Part shown: piece by piece, positions 16,723 through 28,230 of the stretch
How positions within the stretch are numbered: the first letter of the stretch is position 1
How the letters are laid out: each line of letters opens with the position of its first letter
The notes under the pieces: model-generated
Told to the model about the DNA's origin: nothing
The model's input: only the letters and a program-made list of their open reading frames with translations
Database searches by the model: none
Translations under genes and position numbers: made by a program
From: Paenibacillus sp. MSJ-34
Lineage (GTDB): Bacteria > Bacillota > Bacilli > Paenibacillales > Paenibacillaceae
Direction: 5' to 3'
Assembly (NCBI RefSeq): GCF_018918005.1
Contig: NZ_JAHLPR010000014.1
Location: 44,678-108,677 of the forward strand
Length of the DNA stretch: 64,000 bases

Positions 16723-19700
16723 CTATGGATGGGTTTGATATTCCAGCATTCTGAGCAGCATCGCGACCGCTTCCGCCCTCGTTGCGGCATCGTTCGCAAC
16801 GAATCGGCCGGCGCCGCGTCCGATGACGATGTCCAACTGACGGATTGCTGCCACCGCGCCTTTCGACCACTTTGGAATGTCTTCGTCATCGGCGAAGCCC
16901 GTGGTCGCATTCTCGTCCAGAAGCCCCCCTAGCGCTCTGGCAATCATCGATGCCATTTCCGCCCGGGTAATATGCGCTTCCGGCCGGAAGCTTCCGTCTT
17001 CGTACCCGTTCACAATGCCCGCTTGCACGGCGAGTGCGACTGCTTGCTCAGCCCAGGCGCCAATCTTGGACCAATCCGTGAGCGCTGGCGCCGATCCAGC
17101 GCCATCCAACTTCAGCGTACGCGCAAGCATGACCGTAAATTCGGCGCGGGTGACCGGGCTGTCCGGCTTGAACGTTCCATCCGGGTAGCCGCTTACGATC
17201 TGTTGCGACGCCGCGCGTTGACGGAACGCTCGCTCCAATGACCGGCCATGTCGGTGAACATCGGGTCCGGCTGCTCCGCTTCTTCTCCGTCCTCCTCCTT
17301 TTCCGCCGCCATCACGGCAAACTTGGCAAAGCGCTCTGCCTCGACAGTGATCCATTCGCCGTCAACTTTGCCGCCTATTTCAATCCACATGTTCTTCTCA
17401 TCGTCGTAATAGAAGATGGCGGCTTTCCGATCCTTGCCGACGTTCGCCGCATCGAACTTGATCGACAACGTGACCGGCTTCTTAAGGTTGCCTCCGATAT
17501 TCTTCGACACTTGGAACATTGAACTGACCGGCGTTTCCCGATCCGTCAAGAGGCGCGAAGGATCGGACAGCTTCTCGATCGCGATGCGCAGTTCCTGCCC
17601 TGCCGCCCCAGCAGGAACTTTAATGATGATTTCCCCGCCCAGGCTGACTTCTCCGCTTCTTCCAACCGGAATGGAAACGAAGCCGTTGGCCGATGCGACG
17701 ATTCCGGGACCGCCGCCGTACCGCCCGCTCGAATCGCCGTCGCTGCCGGAACCGCTATTCCCTCCGGCCGCTCTTGGGACCGCTGTCGCCGTATTCGAGA
17801 AATCGCTGGCGCCTTCCGCATAGATGGCCTTTACAACGAACGCATAGCTCGTTCCGTTCGTTAATCCGGGAACGGTATAAGAGTTCGTCGTTACATTGCT
17901 TGTTACGAGATCCCACTGGTTAGGGTCCATTGGCGCAGCCGTTCCTTCGTATTTGTATACGGCGTAGGTAACGGCTCCGGCCGCTATCTTCCAACTCAAC
18001 GTTACCCGACGATCCCCTCCCGCTGCGGCAAGTTGCTGCGGAGCCTCAAGCGCAGTGGATTTCGTCACCGCTTGCGTCACGGTAAACGTTACGTCCTCCA
18101 TCTCGGCCGCGGATACCGTTACCTTTGCCGTATACGTTCCTGCCGCCAGACCGTTCTTCGCTGTCACAGTGAAGGTCGTGGCAGGCGTTGCGGCATTGAG
18201 CGTCGTTGCCGCCGGCTGCGTGATCGTGAATTTGTCTGCATCCGCTCCGCCTAAAGCTACGGCCAGATTCGTCAAATCGCCCGTACCCGTTCGCTTGACG
18301 ACAATCGTCTTCGTCTCCTGCGAACCGGACGCGTAACCTTCCGTTAACGGCGCCGCTGTCTGGTTGATGATCGGAGCTATGGTAAACTCATTGCCGGCCG
18401 TATTGTCGAGCTTGCGTACCGTTACTGCGAATGTTTTCGTTATTTTCGCTTCTTCGTTAATGATGAGAGCGGTTATCGTCACGCGAGCATCCCCTTCGGT
18501 ATAGGCAGGGCGCTTCACATTTCCGTTATTGTCGATAACGGACGGTCGATCCGTCGTCCAAACAATCGTGGATCCATATACCGCGCCTGTCTTCGGCAAG
18601 ATAAGGTTCCCGGTTACCCCATCGGCCGTATCGCCAACGGCAAAGCCTATTTCGAGCGCCTCCATGTCCGCTGCCGCCTTCTCGGCAGGAGACGCATCCG
18701 TAGGCGCGATCCACTTGGCATGAAGAACCGTATTATCGAAGACCGTGCCGGTTTCAAAGTTCCACGCCGTCGCATAGCTTTCGTCCGTATACCAGCCGCC
18801 GAATTTGTAACCTTCCCTAGTTGGGTCCGTTGACGGTTTGGCTGCATGGCCGCCGACAGGTACAACCTGATGCGGAATATAGCTTCCTCCCCGACCCGTT
18901 TCAAACTCGACCGCTTTCAGGCCTTCGTTCCCGATTTGTTGCACGCCGATGTCAAGCGCATCGTCGGGTCGAATGGCGTTTCCGAAGAAGTCGCGTGTCA
19001 ACGGGAAAATTTGGCTTACGTCCCGCCAGCCTGCAAGCGTTTGATCCGCTCGAAATCCGGCGCCTACCGCGGCATTGCTATCCGCCGACTTGAGCTTGAA
19101 GCCCGCCAGCTTGGACGCGTCAAACTCGGAACGGGCGATCGCTTTGCCGGTCCCTGTATTTCTAGAGTTGGACAGAACCGTATTCTTATCTCCGTTCTCA
19201 ACAATCGTTCCGTTGGTTGGAATATCGTCTTTAGGAATGACGTCAATATCGAGAGACTGCTCTATATTTGCCAAGATCGTGGCCGGATCCGCATACATAT
19301 TATGCGATCCATACACGCCTGCGGCAAATTTGCTTCGATCGATCAAGGTTTCCGGATAAATGATATTGTAATCGAAGCTCCCATGCGTCATGACGCTCTT
19401 TGAACCTATGTCGAAAACGCTGATCGTGTCTTTGCCGTACACAATATTGTTGTAAAAATGGGTCCAGATCGAGCCTGTGCTGCCTGTACCGAATATTCGC
19501 GTCGTATTTGCGCCAAGCTTGAAAATATTGTTGTGTATCAACGGATAATCCGCGCTGCTTGAACTGCCGCCAACCGCATAATAAAACAAATGCGAGGATG
19601 CCGCGGATCCTTCTTGGGGACTGCCGTCGTCAATACTAATGTTGTAACGCACAACGCTGTTCTTCGAAGCGGGCATGAACAACATGAAACCGCCATAATT

Positions 19701-22700
19701 GTTTCGGCTGTAGTTATATTGATAAACTGCCCCGTCATTGAAACTGTCGATGTCAAATGCTTCGCCGTCGGCGCAATTGTACGGGTTGTCCACCACTTCG
19801 TTATATTCCATCACGGAATCCTTGGCGCCCATGAACCAGAGAGCGGCGTAATTGGCCACACTGATATATTTGCCGATCCCGTCGGTGATGTTCGGACCTT
19901 CCCCGTTCGGCTTCGCGTCGGTCAAATACGTTTTCCCAAACCCCGTAATATAGTTGTAACGGACTTCTCCCTCAAGCGCGTTGGATAGAACCATGGCGTC
20001 GCCCGAGCCGTTCGCCATGTAGTTGTTGAAGTAACGAACCTTCATAATGGCGGGATATCCGCTTTTCGTCCAACCGTCCGGATGGAATCCCGTATTGCGA
20101 ATTCCTTCGTTGTCGCAGCGGATGGCGGTATTGCCTTCAGCCAAAATATCGTCGATATAGCCGTAAAATATAATGCCGCCGGCCACCTTGGCGCCGCCAT
20201 AGCTCTGATGAAGGGCATTGACGTCGTGTACGTAAGAATTGGTCACGTATATATGGCTTTTTTTGCTGGCCATAAAGTTTTCGGGAGTGCGCTCCTCCAG
20301 CGTCCCGGCGTAATTATTCATAATCATAATGCCGTTGCGCCCTATCTCCCATTGGGGACCGAGATTTGTCACTTCAAGCCCGTCGATTTCCCAATATTCC
20401 TCATTGACGAGCTCAACAGCGCCGGAAGCTAAACGTTTTTCTACCGGATTGGTGTCAAAAATATAGTACGGGTCCTTGCTTATGGTGCCGCCGCCGTTAA
20501 TAACAGGTCTCTTGTACTTGTGCCCTCCGTCGTTGTATTTGCCAAGCTTGATCGCCTTGCCCTCCGTGCCGGAGCCTCGCAGCTTCAGTTGCCCGTTCCA
20601 AATCGACTCGGCATCCAGGAAGATTCGGTCCCCGGGATTGAATCCGGTCTGATTGATCTTGTCCAACGATTTCCAGGCAGTCTCCGGCGTCAAGCCGTCA
20701 TTGGCATCATTTCCGGTTTGATTCGAAACATAATACGCTCTCGGTTCGTGATTCGCAATGTCGACCGTAATATCCAGCGTCTTTCCGCCTTCAAATTCAA
20801 GCGCGACGGTTGCCTTGCCCACGGGAAGCGAGCTTAAGAAGCCGTCCTTGAGCAACATTAGGTCCGTGGCGTCTATGAGGCGGTAATCGACGTCTTCGAC
20901 AAGTTTCCGGCCGTTGTACAACACTCCGGTCAGGTCAGCCAGGTCCGGCGTCACGCGCAGGGCGATATTTTTCTTGTTGGCCAGGTCAAATTCAACAACA
21001 TCGGGCGTCACCGTATATTGTTTGCCGGCTAACTTGACCTGCGCGGAGACCGTGGCGGTCTTCAGAGCCGCCGACTCCGAGACGACGGAAACATCGTCAA
21101 AAAAGCAGCGATTTTCGATATTTCCGGCGTTAGCGTTCCAGTTCGTCATCAGAACAAGAGCGCCGATGTCCTTGACGGCAGTCGTTCTATATGCGGTTTG
21201 CCCGTCAATTTTGGCGGTCATGCCGTCGCCGTTAACGACCCACTCGAATTTATGCCATCCTGCGGAACGTTCGATTTTATCGCCGGTCGAGCCGTCCGTA
21301 GGGTTCCATGCGCTGCCGGCGCGCCAGATATAATAACCGTACCGGTTTGTATCGCTTTTATCCTGCACTACGCCTAGCGCATAATAATTGCTGGTGCTGT
21401 TGTTATTGGCGGCATTCTGGACGCTGAACGCCAATTTGATCAGTTGGTCCATATCGCCGGGATCGTAAAACCAAGCCGTTACCGTGCCATGAACCGGGCT
21501 GTCCGCTCTTGAATTCACCACCGCTCTGGCAGGTCCCGTCGTACCGGACACGGCCGTAGCGGCGCTTCGCCCATAATGCGGCTTCACCGTGGAATGGCTA
21601 TAGGAGCCGGGAATTCCGACAGTAAACTTCTTGTCGTCCTCAAAATGATCCACGAAGAGGATGTCGTCTCCCTCATAATAAGATACCGTCGCGTATACAG
21701 TTACCTGGTCATCTCCCGACTCGTCCGGATTGTAAGAGGGCTTGACTTGGATGTTGCCGTCCCGGTCCACTTCAACCTTATCCTTGTCTTCATCGTTAAG
21801 ACTATAGGCGACATGATCGATGACGTAGTCGAATCCGCCGTCAATGAACAGCCTGTCGCCGGAGCCCTTGCTCAACACGGTTGAATCAAAGCTCAACGCC
21901 AAATCTTTCCCGCTGTAACTTGCGCTTTGGTCAGACGGTTCCGAATCCGTATATCGCGTATCCGGATTGCCTAACGCCCTTACCGTATATATGTATGCCT
22001 GCGCATCGGGCAAAGCGAATGTATACTGTGTCGCCGGCGCATCGATCAGTACGGGTTGATGAACGGGAACATCGTTCAGGCAGAGCTGCAATTCATACTT
22101 CCAGGCATAGTCAACAGAGTTCCAGTTCGCCGTTCTCCCCTTCCACCCTGTCGCTTCGGGCTTGCCGAGAGATTGGATTGCAATCGCGTTTGACAGATCC
22201 GATTCCGGACTGTTCGCGTAAGATTTACCGTCATACATTGTGCCGAGCGTAACCATCGATACCCGGTAGTCGCCCGAACCGGCTGCTCTCATCTGTGAAA
22301 TCAGGCTTTGCCGGTTCGACTGCGCGTTAAAGACGAACGCATCGACGGCCATATTGTCCTTATACAATATAAAAGCATGCCAAAAATCGTAGTTTGCCAG
22401 ATTTGAGCTAAAACCGACAACCGCATCCTTGCCGCTCGCTTCGCCCAATGTAACGGCTGCAGGCGCAATAAATCGGTCAGGGGCTTGACTGTCCCCTACC
22501 AAGAGCAGCGCTCTGGCAGACGCGACGGATACTCCATTCGTGATGACGCAGTAATAGCTCTTGGCATTATCCGCCAAGTCGGCCGCAAACGTATAGCTGC
22601 TGCCGGTCGCGCCTTCTATTCTTACAGGCTCCGCATCCGGCTCCTTGTCTACAACATACCATTGGTACTCCGACGGATCGCCGTTAACCGAATCGGCAGC

Positions 22701-23528
22701 TGCGGACAACGTCACAGTTCCCGGATTCGACAGGATTTGAAAACGGGGTTGTTGCGTAATCGACAGGCCGAAGCCTTTGGGATCGCTTAATGCGGAATCC
22801 GGGGTATGCCGATTATCGGCCGTTACGCCTTTCACCTTGAATGCGTAGTCTCCCGGGCCGTGTTGACTAATCAGACCAGTCCAATCATATTGGTTCGTCA
22901 AAGAGGCTTCCGAACCCAGTGACGTTCCGTTCTTAAACAATTCAACCACATAGCCGGCCGCACCTGGCATCTCGTCCCATATCGCCTTGGCGCCGGACCA
23001 TGCCAGGCCTGTCGCCGCATTCGATTCGCCGCTTATCGTCAGCTGCAATTCGCGCGCAACATCCCCAAAGCTCAATTGAAACGTATAGCTTCCCGGCGGC
23101 AAACTGTCTAAAAATTGATTTGCAATCGCAACAGTATGTCCCGGCGTATTCACGCTGTAATTTTCGCTGCCGATCGACGCGCCGTTCCACTTTACATCCG
23201 CAAAACCATCCAGATGAGGCGAAACGGTCACCGTCAGATCCTGTGCGGATCCACGATGATAGACAGCGCTTTCAGGAGAGATGGAGTAGTACACTTCCGC
23301 GGTCACCGTCACCGTGTCCGCAGTTGCCGGAACATCATTCGCGTCAAGAACGATCCGTCCGTTTTCCCCCTTCCCGATTCCTTCCGGCTTGTCATAGGCA
23401 GCATTCGGCGTAAGCAACCCCGCCTCTGAATGATCGGCTTGTACATTAGCTTGCGCCAAATTCGCTCCTGCAAGCGAGAAGATGAGAACAAGCGATACAA
23501 TCTTTTTGAACTGTCGAAAAAGAGACAT
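16723..23528 (-). pseudogene. Giant secreted beta-helix protein with SLH anchor (1-bp frameshift before the anchor)
   Basis: If repaired this is about 2268 residues. Order of parts: signal peptide (1-28); Ig/FN3-like repeats (about 30-620); a concanavalin-like module (about 626-820); a right-handed parallel beta-helix, the likely catalytic or glycan-binding core (about 935-1500, opening NDGLTPETAWKSLDKI); a Listeria-Bacteroides repeat (YKFGGWYTDE, about 1576); Ig-like modules; FN3 (about 1826-1920); a Gly/Ser linker; a beta domain; three SLH repeats. The frame breaks at 17211-17217: GHWSERSVNA runs on as ARRRNRS-stop, while AASQQIVSGYPDGTFKPD continues one frame over. One lost G in a GCG-GCG-GCG run explains it. 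The truncated product would be secreted but not wall-anchored. The gene follows the foldase gene by 23 bases and shares its operator. The enzyme activity of the beta-helix is not recognisable. Confidence 0.82.
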
Positions 23529-23551
23529 ATATTTCCCCCCTCAAATTAGAA

Positions 23552-24523
23552 TTAGAATCGGATAGCGTTAAATTTTTGCCGGTCAATGCTTATGTTTGCG
23601 CTTTCAACGCGTTCCTTCACCAACAATCGAAGCTGATCCTCCGCATAGATTTGGAGCAAAAGCGGTTTCGCATCCGAAAATGGCTTATCACCCATTTCCT
23701 TCTTGGACATCAACAATACATCGACGACCTCGCCTTTGTATTCGACTTCACTCCGTTTCTGACCCGGCTCCAGTTCCTTCAGTTCATACCATATGTCAAG
23801 CGCTTGCGTATCTCCTTTGGGGATATCGTTCTCCGTCTGCGTCAATATTTCGGTGGAGCCGTCTTGGCGCAACATCATGTATGTAAGTTCTACACCCAAC
23901 GTAAACAAATCTTTATTCGCTTCGTAAACGGGATACAACTCTTCATCCGTCACCTTCGTTTTATTCGAGTACCACTTGACAAGTTCGGACCAAACATGGT
24001 TTCTGATATAGTTGTAATATTGATACTCGTCAAAGGAGGACAAACCGTAAAACACCTCGCCGTCCTTCAGCATGCGCTCACGCTCGGCATTCGTCCTTTC
24101 CCGTTCGTTCATGATGGAGGAAAAGCGGATGTCCTTGCCGATCAGTCCCTGTTCCACGGCAACGATCGCTTCCATTTTGGCTGTCAGCAGCTTGTCAAGC
24201 GCGCTGTTGCGGGCGTATTCCAAGGGGGTTTGCCCGTCAAACTTACGATCCCAAAAATCGGAGTCGGCATCCGCGCCGTATTGCTGATAAAAAGTATTGG
24301 CGGTCAATGCTCGTTCATCGTATAAAAACAGCAGAAATTCTTGTTCGGACACCCCAAATCCGTCAATGGTCAACAAGTCGCCTTCATCCCCCTGTTGAAA
24401 CGATCCGCTTACCGGCTTGATTAAGAAGAAAGCGACGAAAATAAAGCTTGCGGCAACGGCGGCAACCAATGAAACCAACGCAACTCTCTTCGCTTTGCCA
24501 TGAAAAAACGGGCGGTCCGTCAA
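23552..24523 (-). CDS. Membrane-anchored SurA/PrsA-like foldase (peptidyl-prolyl isomerase family, N-domain type)
   Basis: A 323-residue protein with one N-terminal membrane helix (about 14-36, VALVSLVAAVAASFIFVAFF) and an extracellular part that looks like the SurA/PrsA chaperone domain. Early on it has IDGFGVSEQEFLLFLYDER and later the helical pattern VTDEELYPVYEANKDLFTL that precedes a parvulin domain; the parvulin part itself is poorly conserved. The family helps secreted proteins fold after export. Its only downstream partner, 23 bases away, is the 2,200-residue secreted SLH protein, so a dedicated role in folding that client is a reasonable inference. The ATG is preceded by AGGAGGTG. 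Its promoter holds a clear AraC-type direct repeat (24572-24634), placing chaperone and client in the sugar regulon. Confidence 0.72.
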   Translation of the reverse strand: MTDRPFFHGKAKRVALVSLVAAVAASFIFVAFFLIKPVSGSFQQGDEGDLLTIDGFGVSEQEFLLFLYDERALTANTFYQQYGADADSDFWDRKFDGQTPLEYARNSALDKLLTAKMEAIVAVEQGLIGKDIRFSSIMNERERTNAERERMLKDGEVFYGLSSFDEYQYYNYIRNHVWSELVKWYSNKTKVTDEELYPVYEANKDLFTLGVELTYMMLRQDGSTEILTQTENDIPKGDTQALDIWYELKELEPGQKRSEVEYKGEVVDVLLMSKKEMGDKPFSDAKPLLLQIYAEDQLRLLVKERVESANISIDRQKFNAIRF

Positions 24524-24571
24524 AAAAATTCACCTCCTGAACGGCTTCATGCCGGCTTTTGTTTTAATACT

Positions 24572-24634
24572 ATAATAGGGAAACGATTCTTCCGGAGCGT
24601 GCACGAAATTTACTAATATGTGCAATTTTTGTAC
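24572..24634 (-). promoter_or_regulatory. AraC-type direct-repeat operator and promoter, foldase-SLH operon
   Basis: TGCA of the two half-sites falls at 24600-24603 and 24621-24624, exactly 21 bp apart. In gene sense they read ACAAAAATTGCACA and TAAATTTCGTGCAC. The -10 box TATTAT is at 24572-24577, 21 bases below the proximal GTGCAC. Confidence 0.65.
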
Positions 24635-24670
24635 GGGGATGTGTGCGGCACAGTTGCGATTGCAAACAAA

Positions 24671-24707
24671 CGAAAGGCCCACCCGCCGTCATGCGGATGA
24701 GCCCTTT
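24671..24707 (-). terminator. Terminator after response regulator 2
   Basis: A GC-rich stem (AAAGGCCCACCCGC against GCGGATGAGCCCTTT, imperfect) directly past the regulator stop, followed on the minus strand by CGTTTGTTTG. Confidence 0.55.
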
Positions 24708-24719
24708 CTTTTCTCGGCC

Positions 24720-26297
24720 TTACCTATATTCGCTTGGAGTTACGCCGTTATACTTTTTGAACACCTTCGAGAAATAAGTTCGATCCGAATAGCCTAATTT
24801 CATGGATATGACTTCGATCTTGCCCGCATCGTTCTTGATCATCTGCGCCGCTATATCCATCTTCAGCCGATGAACATAATCCGTGAAATTCATGCCGGTT
24901 AATTTCTTAAAGTAGCGGGAGAAGTAATTCGGATTCAGAAACAGGCGATTCGCCATCGTGACGGCTGTAATATTCTCCGACAAGTGCTCTCTCACATAAT
25001 CCTCAATAATTTTCAGCCTGGGCGTTTTCGAGAACATGATGCCGGAATTTGCCGCCGGACCCATGACATGCCGAATCCGCATACGGATCAGTTCCAACGT
25101 CTCTTCGATTCTCCCCGAATGCAAGAGATAGTAATGAAAGGACTCCGATTCCACCTGATAACCGAGCTCAAACTCGATCATACGGATCATTTGCGAGCAT
25201 TCCGATAGCCCTCTGGAGGGGTAGACCGCGCTTTCCTTCATTTCTGCCAACGATTGATCGAACAATTCCAGTATCGATTCCGGGTTCCCTTCGCGTGCGG
25301 CAGACAAGAATGCCGCTCTTACGCCTGTCGTCATATGGGGGGTTCTCAGCCACTCGGCCGGCTTCCATTCCTGCAGGACGGCATAGGAAACCGAATCGTA
25401 ATACAGGTCGGAATCATACTGCTTCAGGCGGGAATGGACGGAACCGATCGATTGGACGTCCCGAAACGGATTGCTGACGACGACTCGCATTCGCACCTTG
25501 ATATACTCCTGCACCGCGCTATGAACTTGGTCCATATATCGGCCGAATCGTTCATGCGCATTGACGGCAAGATTCTTCTCGTAATTATAGATCAGCAGAA
25601 TCGTCCCTTCTTCGTCTTGAAACACCGATATTCCATCCATACCCAAAGCCACATTTTCCGCAATATTATAGAGGGCGAACCGGATCAACGGAAGATCCTT
25701 GAAGCTGTAGCGCGCCGCGAATGAAGCGTAATCGAACATGCCGAGCGCCATCAGGAAGTCGTTTTTTTTCCACACGACTCCTATTCTTAAACCCAATTGC
25801 TTCGCCGAATCCGAGTCGTCTCCGGACAAAATCTGCTTCATGAACGACTGTTTAAGCAAGTTTTTGTGCCGTTGAATTTCGATTCGATTCGATAATTGCT
25901 CCAGGCGGCTTGTTATTTCGTCGAGATGCGAAACCGCCTTAAGAACGCTTTCCTTCAATTTGTCGGAATCGAGTTCATCCTTGATCAAATAATCGTCCGC
26001 GCTGATCTGTACCGCCTTGCGGGCGTAATAGAAATCCTCGTGACAGGTGAGGAAAATAATCCGGACATCCGGATTGATTTTCTTCATCTCCATAGCCAGT
26101 TCGACCCCATCCATCTGCGGAAGACCTATATCCGTAATAACCAATTGCGGGTCCTTCTCTTTGAACAGGCGCAATGCCTGAACGCTGGAGCAAGCCGAAG
26201 CGGTTATTCTTAGGCCGAGCTCATCCCATGGCAGCAGCTGCTCCAAATAACTTAGCATGGGAACGTCGTCGTCAACCAGCATCATCCGATAAGTCAT
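24720..26297 (-). CDS. Two-component response regulator with AraC-type domain (YesN-like, module 2)
   Basis: A 525-residue paralogue of the module-1 regulator. The receiver has D9-D11, phosphate-accepting D56 (LVITDIGLPQ) and the lysine in DDYLIKDEL. The C-terminal AraC double helix-turn-helix (about 420-525) shows LSENITAVTMANRLFLNPN and GYSDRTYFSKVFKKYNGVTP. The last two helices, which contact DNA, are almost identical to those of the module-1 protein, so both may bind the same operator. It is the last gene of the permease operon, 33 bases after the MalG-type gene. This order differs from module 1, where regulator and kinase are adjacent. No promoter of its own is obvious. Confidence 0.93.
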   Translation of the reverse strand: MTYRMMLVDDDVPMLSYLEQLLPWDELGLRITASACSSVQALRLFKEKDPQLVITDIGLPQMDGVELAMEMKKINPDVRIIFLTCHEDFYYARKAVQISADDYLIKDELDSDKLKESVLKAVSHLDEITSRLEQLSNRIEIQRHKNLLKQSFMKQILSGDDSDSAKQLGLRIGVVWKKNDFLMALGMFDYASFAARYSFKDLPLIRFALYNIAENVALGMDGISVFQDEEGTILLIYNYEKNLAVNAHERFGRYMDQVHSAVQEYIKVRMRVVVSNPFRDVQSIGSVHSRLKQYDSDLYYDSVSYAVLQEWKPAEWLRTPHMTTGVRAAFLSAAREGNPESILELFDQSLAEMKESAVYPSRGLSECSQMIRMIEFELGYQVESESFHYYLLHSGRIEETLELIRMRIRHVMGPAANSGIMFSKTPRLKIIEDYVREHLSENITAVTMANRLFLNPNYFSRYFKKLTGMNFTDYVHRLKMDIAAQMIKNDAGKIEVISMKLGYSDRTYFSKVFKKYNGVTPSEYR

Positions 26298-26330
26298 GCA
26301 GCTTCCCTCCGCATCTGCAGGCAGGTCTGT

Positions 26331-27161
26331 CTATCCTTTGACTCCTCCCACAGTTATTCCTTTAATCACTTGTTTCTGAAGAAGCACGAAAACGATAAGA
26401 ATAGGCAAAATCGTCGAGACGGCAGCCATCATAATCACCGCATAACTCGTACCGTATTGGGAAGCAAACGACTGTATGCCGAGCGTAACGGTATACTTGC
26501 TTTTACTGATCAGGAAAATCAACGGGTTCTGGTAATCGTTCCATGTCCAGAGAAACTTCAGAATGCCTACGGTAGCCAAGATCGGTTTGGCCATCGGCAG
26601 AACGATCTGCCAATAAATTCGCAAATGGCCGGCGCCGTCAATCTTGGCCGCTTCGATATACTCCGTATGAATATCCCTAATAAATTGGCGCGCCAGAAAG
26701 GTCAGCGGGATCGAAAACGCTCCCATCAATACCAGTGCGGAGTGCGTATCGTAAAGCCCGAACCATTTGACAAGGATATATCTTGGGACCAACGTCGATT
26801 CCTGCGGGATAAGAAAGAACGAGAGCACAAGCACGAACAACGCATTTTTGAACGGAAAATTCAATTTGGCGAACGAATAGCCGGCCATGGATGAGAAGAG
26901 CAGCGTCAGCAATGTCATTAGGATCGCAAGTTTCAGCGAGTTCATATAGTACAAGCCGAACGGCACATGTCCGAGCCATACGGTTTTGAAATTCTCGATC
27001 ATGTTCCACTGGGCCGGAATCCATTCGATTGGAAATTTCATCACATCCACTTCATACTTGGCGGCTGCGGAGAGCATCCAAACCAATGGAGAAATGAACA
27101 ACAAGGAGAAAAGGCCGATTATGACGGTAGCGATCCATTTACCTAAACGCAATTTTTTCAC
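26331..27161 (-). CDS. Sugar ABC transporter permease, MalG type (module 2)
   Basis: A 276-residue inner-membrane permease with six helices. The EAA loop reads YIEAAKIDGAGHLRIYWQIVLP. It is close to the module-1 MalG-type protein throughout, including VWMLSAAAKYEVDVMKFPIEWIP near the N-terminus and LVKWFGLYDTHSALVLMG in the middle. Start GTG with GGAGG eight bases upstream. It lies 12 bases after the MalF-type gene and 33 bases before the regulator gene, all in one operon. Confidence 0.92.
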   Translation of the reverse strand: MKKLRLGKWIATVIIGLFSLLFISPLVWMLSAAAKYEVDVMKFPIEWIPAQWNMIENFKTVWLGHVPFGLYYMNSLKLAILMTLLTLLFSSMAGYSFAKLNFPFKNALFVLVLSFFLIPQESTLVPRYILVKWFGLYDTHSALVLMGAFSIPLTFLARQFIRDIHTEYIEAAKIDGAGHLRIYWQIVLPMAKPILATVGILKFLWTWNDYQNPLIFLISKSKYTVTLGIQSFASQYGTSYAVIMMAAVSTILPILIVFVLLQKQVIKGITVGGVKG

Positions 27162-27173
27162 CGGTTGTACCTC

Positions 27174-28103
27174 CTAAAACTCGTTCTTCTGCATACGCGA
27201 TGTGGCTATCGTAATCATAGCGATTATCAGAAACAGCACCATAGACAATGCCGAAGCGTAGCCCATACGGAAATTTTGGAAGCCTTCCTCGTAAAGGTAA
27301 TAAACCAATACGTTGGTCGCGTTATTCGGACCTCCCGAAGTCAGAAATGCGATCAAATCGAACACCTTAAAGGAAGAGACGATGCCGGTAATACTCAAGA
27401 AAAAAGTGGTCGGCCCGAGCAAAGGAACGGTTATCTTGAAAAATTTGTGTAAAGATCCGGCGCCGTCGATTTCCGCCGCTTCGTATAGCTCATCGGGTAT
27501 GTTCGTTAATCCGGCCAGATAAATGATCATATTGTAGCCGAGAACCTGCCACACCGCGATAATAATAATCGCCCAAAGAGCGTAATTGGTGCTGCCCAGC
27601 CACCCCGGAGGCTCGCTCATCCCTAACGACATCAAGATGTTGTTGATTACGCCTTGCGTAGGGTGGAACAATACGCTGAACACGGTTGCAATCGCTACGG
27701 TGGTAGCAATATACGGGATAAAGAAAACCACCTTGAACAGTTCTTTCAGGTATACCTTGGAATGGATGACTGCAGCCAGAATCAATCCGAGCGCCATGCT
27801 GACCGGAACGAGAATGACCGAATAGAGCAAATTGTTCTTCAATGCTTTAAGAAATTTCGCATCGGAGAGAATCGCCTTGTAGTTATCGAGACCGATCCAA
27901 TGGATCGCATCGAATCCTCCTACCAGGTTCCATTCCGTAAAGCTCAAATAAAGCGAAAAGAATAACGAGAAAACGCCGAATAACAGGATGCCCGTAATCT
28001 CCGGGACGACAAATAAAAATCCGACCAACGATTCCCTGCGGGAGTTCGTCCAAAAAACCTTCCTGCCTCTCTCCCCATCCGTCTTCGTGGAAATCAATGC
28101 CAT
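27174..28103 (-). CDS. Sugar ABC transporter permease, MalF type (module 2)
   Basis: A 309-residue permease subunit, first gene of the permease-permease-regulator operon. The EAA loop is YEAAEIDGAGSLHKFFKITVP. I choose ATG 28103 (MALISTKTDG) because AGGTG lies six bases upstream; a GTG three codons earlier overlaps that site. The membrane part begins at about residue 30 (LVGFLFVVPEITGILLFGV). Its promoter carries the regulon operator at 28139-28201. As in module 1, no ATPase subunit is encoded nearby. Confidence 0.92.
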   Translation of the reverse strand: MALISTKTDGERGRKVFWTNSRRESLVGFLFVVPEITGILLFGVFSLFFSLYLSFTEWNLVGGFDAIHWIGLDNYKAILSDAKFLKALKNNLLYSVILVPVSMALGLILAAVIHSKVYLKELFKVVFFIPYIATTVAIATVFSVLFHPTQGVINNILMSLGMSEPPGWLGSTNYALWAIIIIAVWQVLGYNMIIYLAGLTNIPDELYEAAEIDGAGSLHKFFKITVPLLGPTTFFLSITGIVSSFKVFDLIAFLTSGGPNNATNVLVYYLYEEGFQNFRMGYASALSMVLFLIIAMITIATSRMQKNEF

Positions 28104-28138
28104 CTCTCTCACCTCAATCTATATGTATCTATGAGAGT

Positions 28139-28201
28139 AATATAATGGATTGAGGGAAGACCGGCGCAAACGATTTATACTCATATGTGAAATATTGTTA
28201 C
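28139..28201 (-). promoter_or_regulatory. AraC-type direct-repeat operator and promoter, permease operon 2
   Basis: In gene sense the half-sites are GTAACAATATTTCAC (from 28201 down) and GTATAAATCGTTTGCG, 21 bp apart. The -10 box TATATT is at 28139-28144, 20 bases below TTTGCG (28165-28170). Confidence 0.6.
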
Positions 28202-28230
28202 CTTGGCTGCTCACCGCTCATCGGCTGCAG

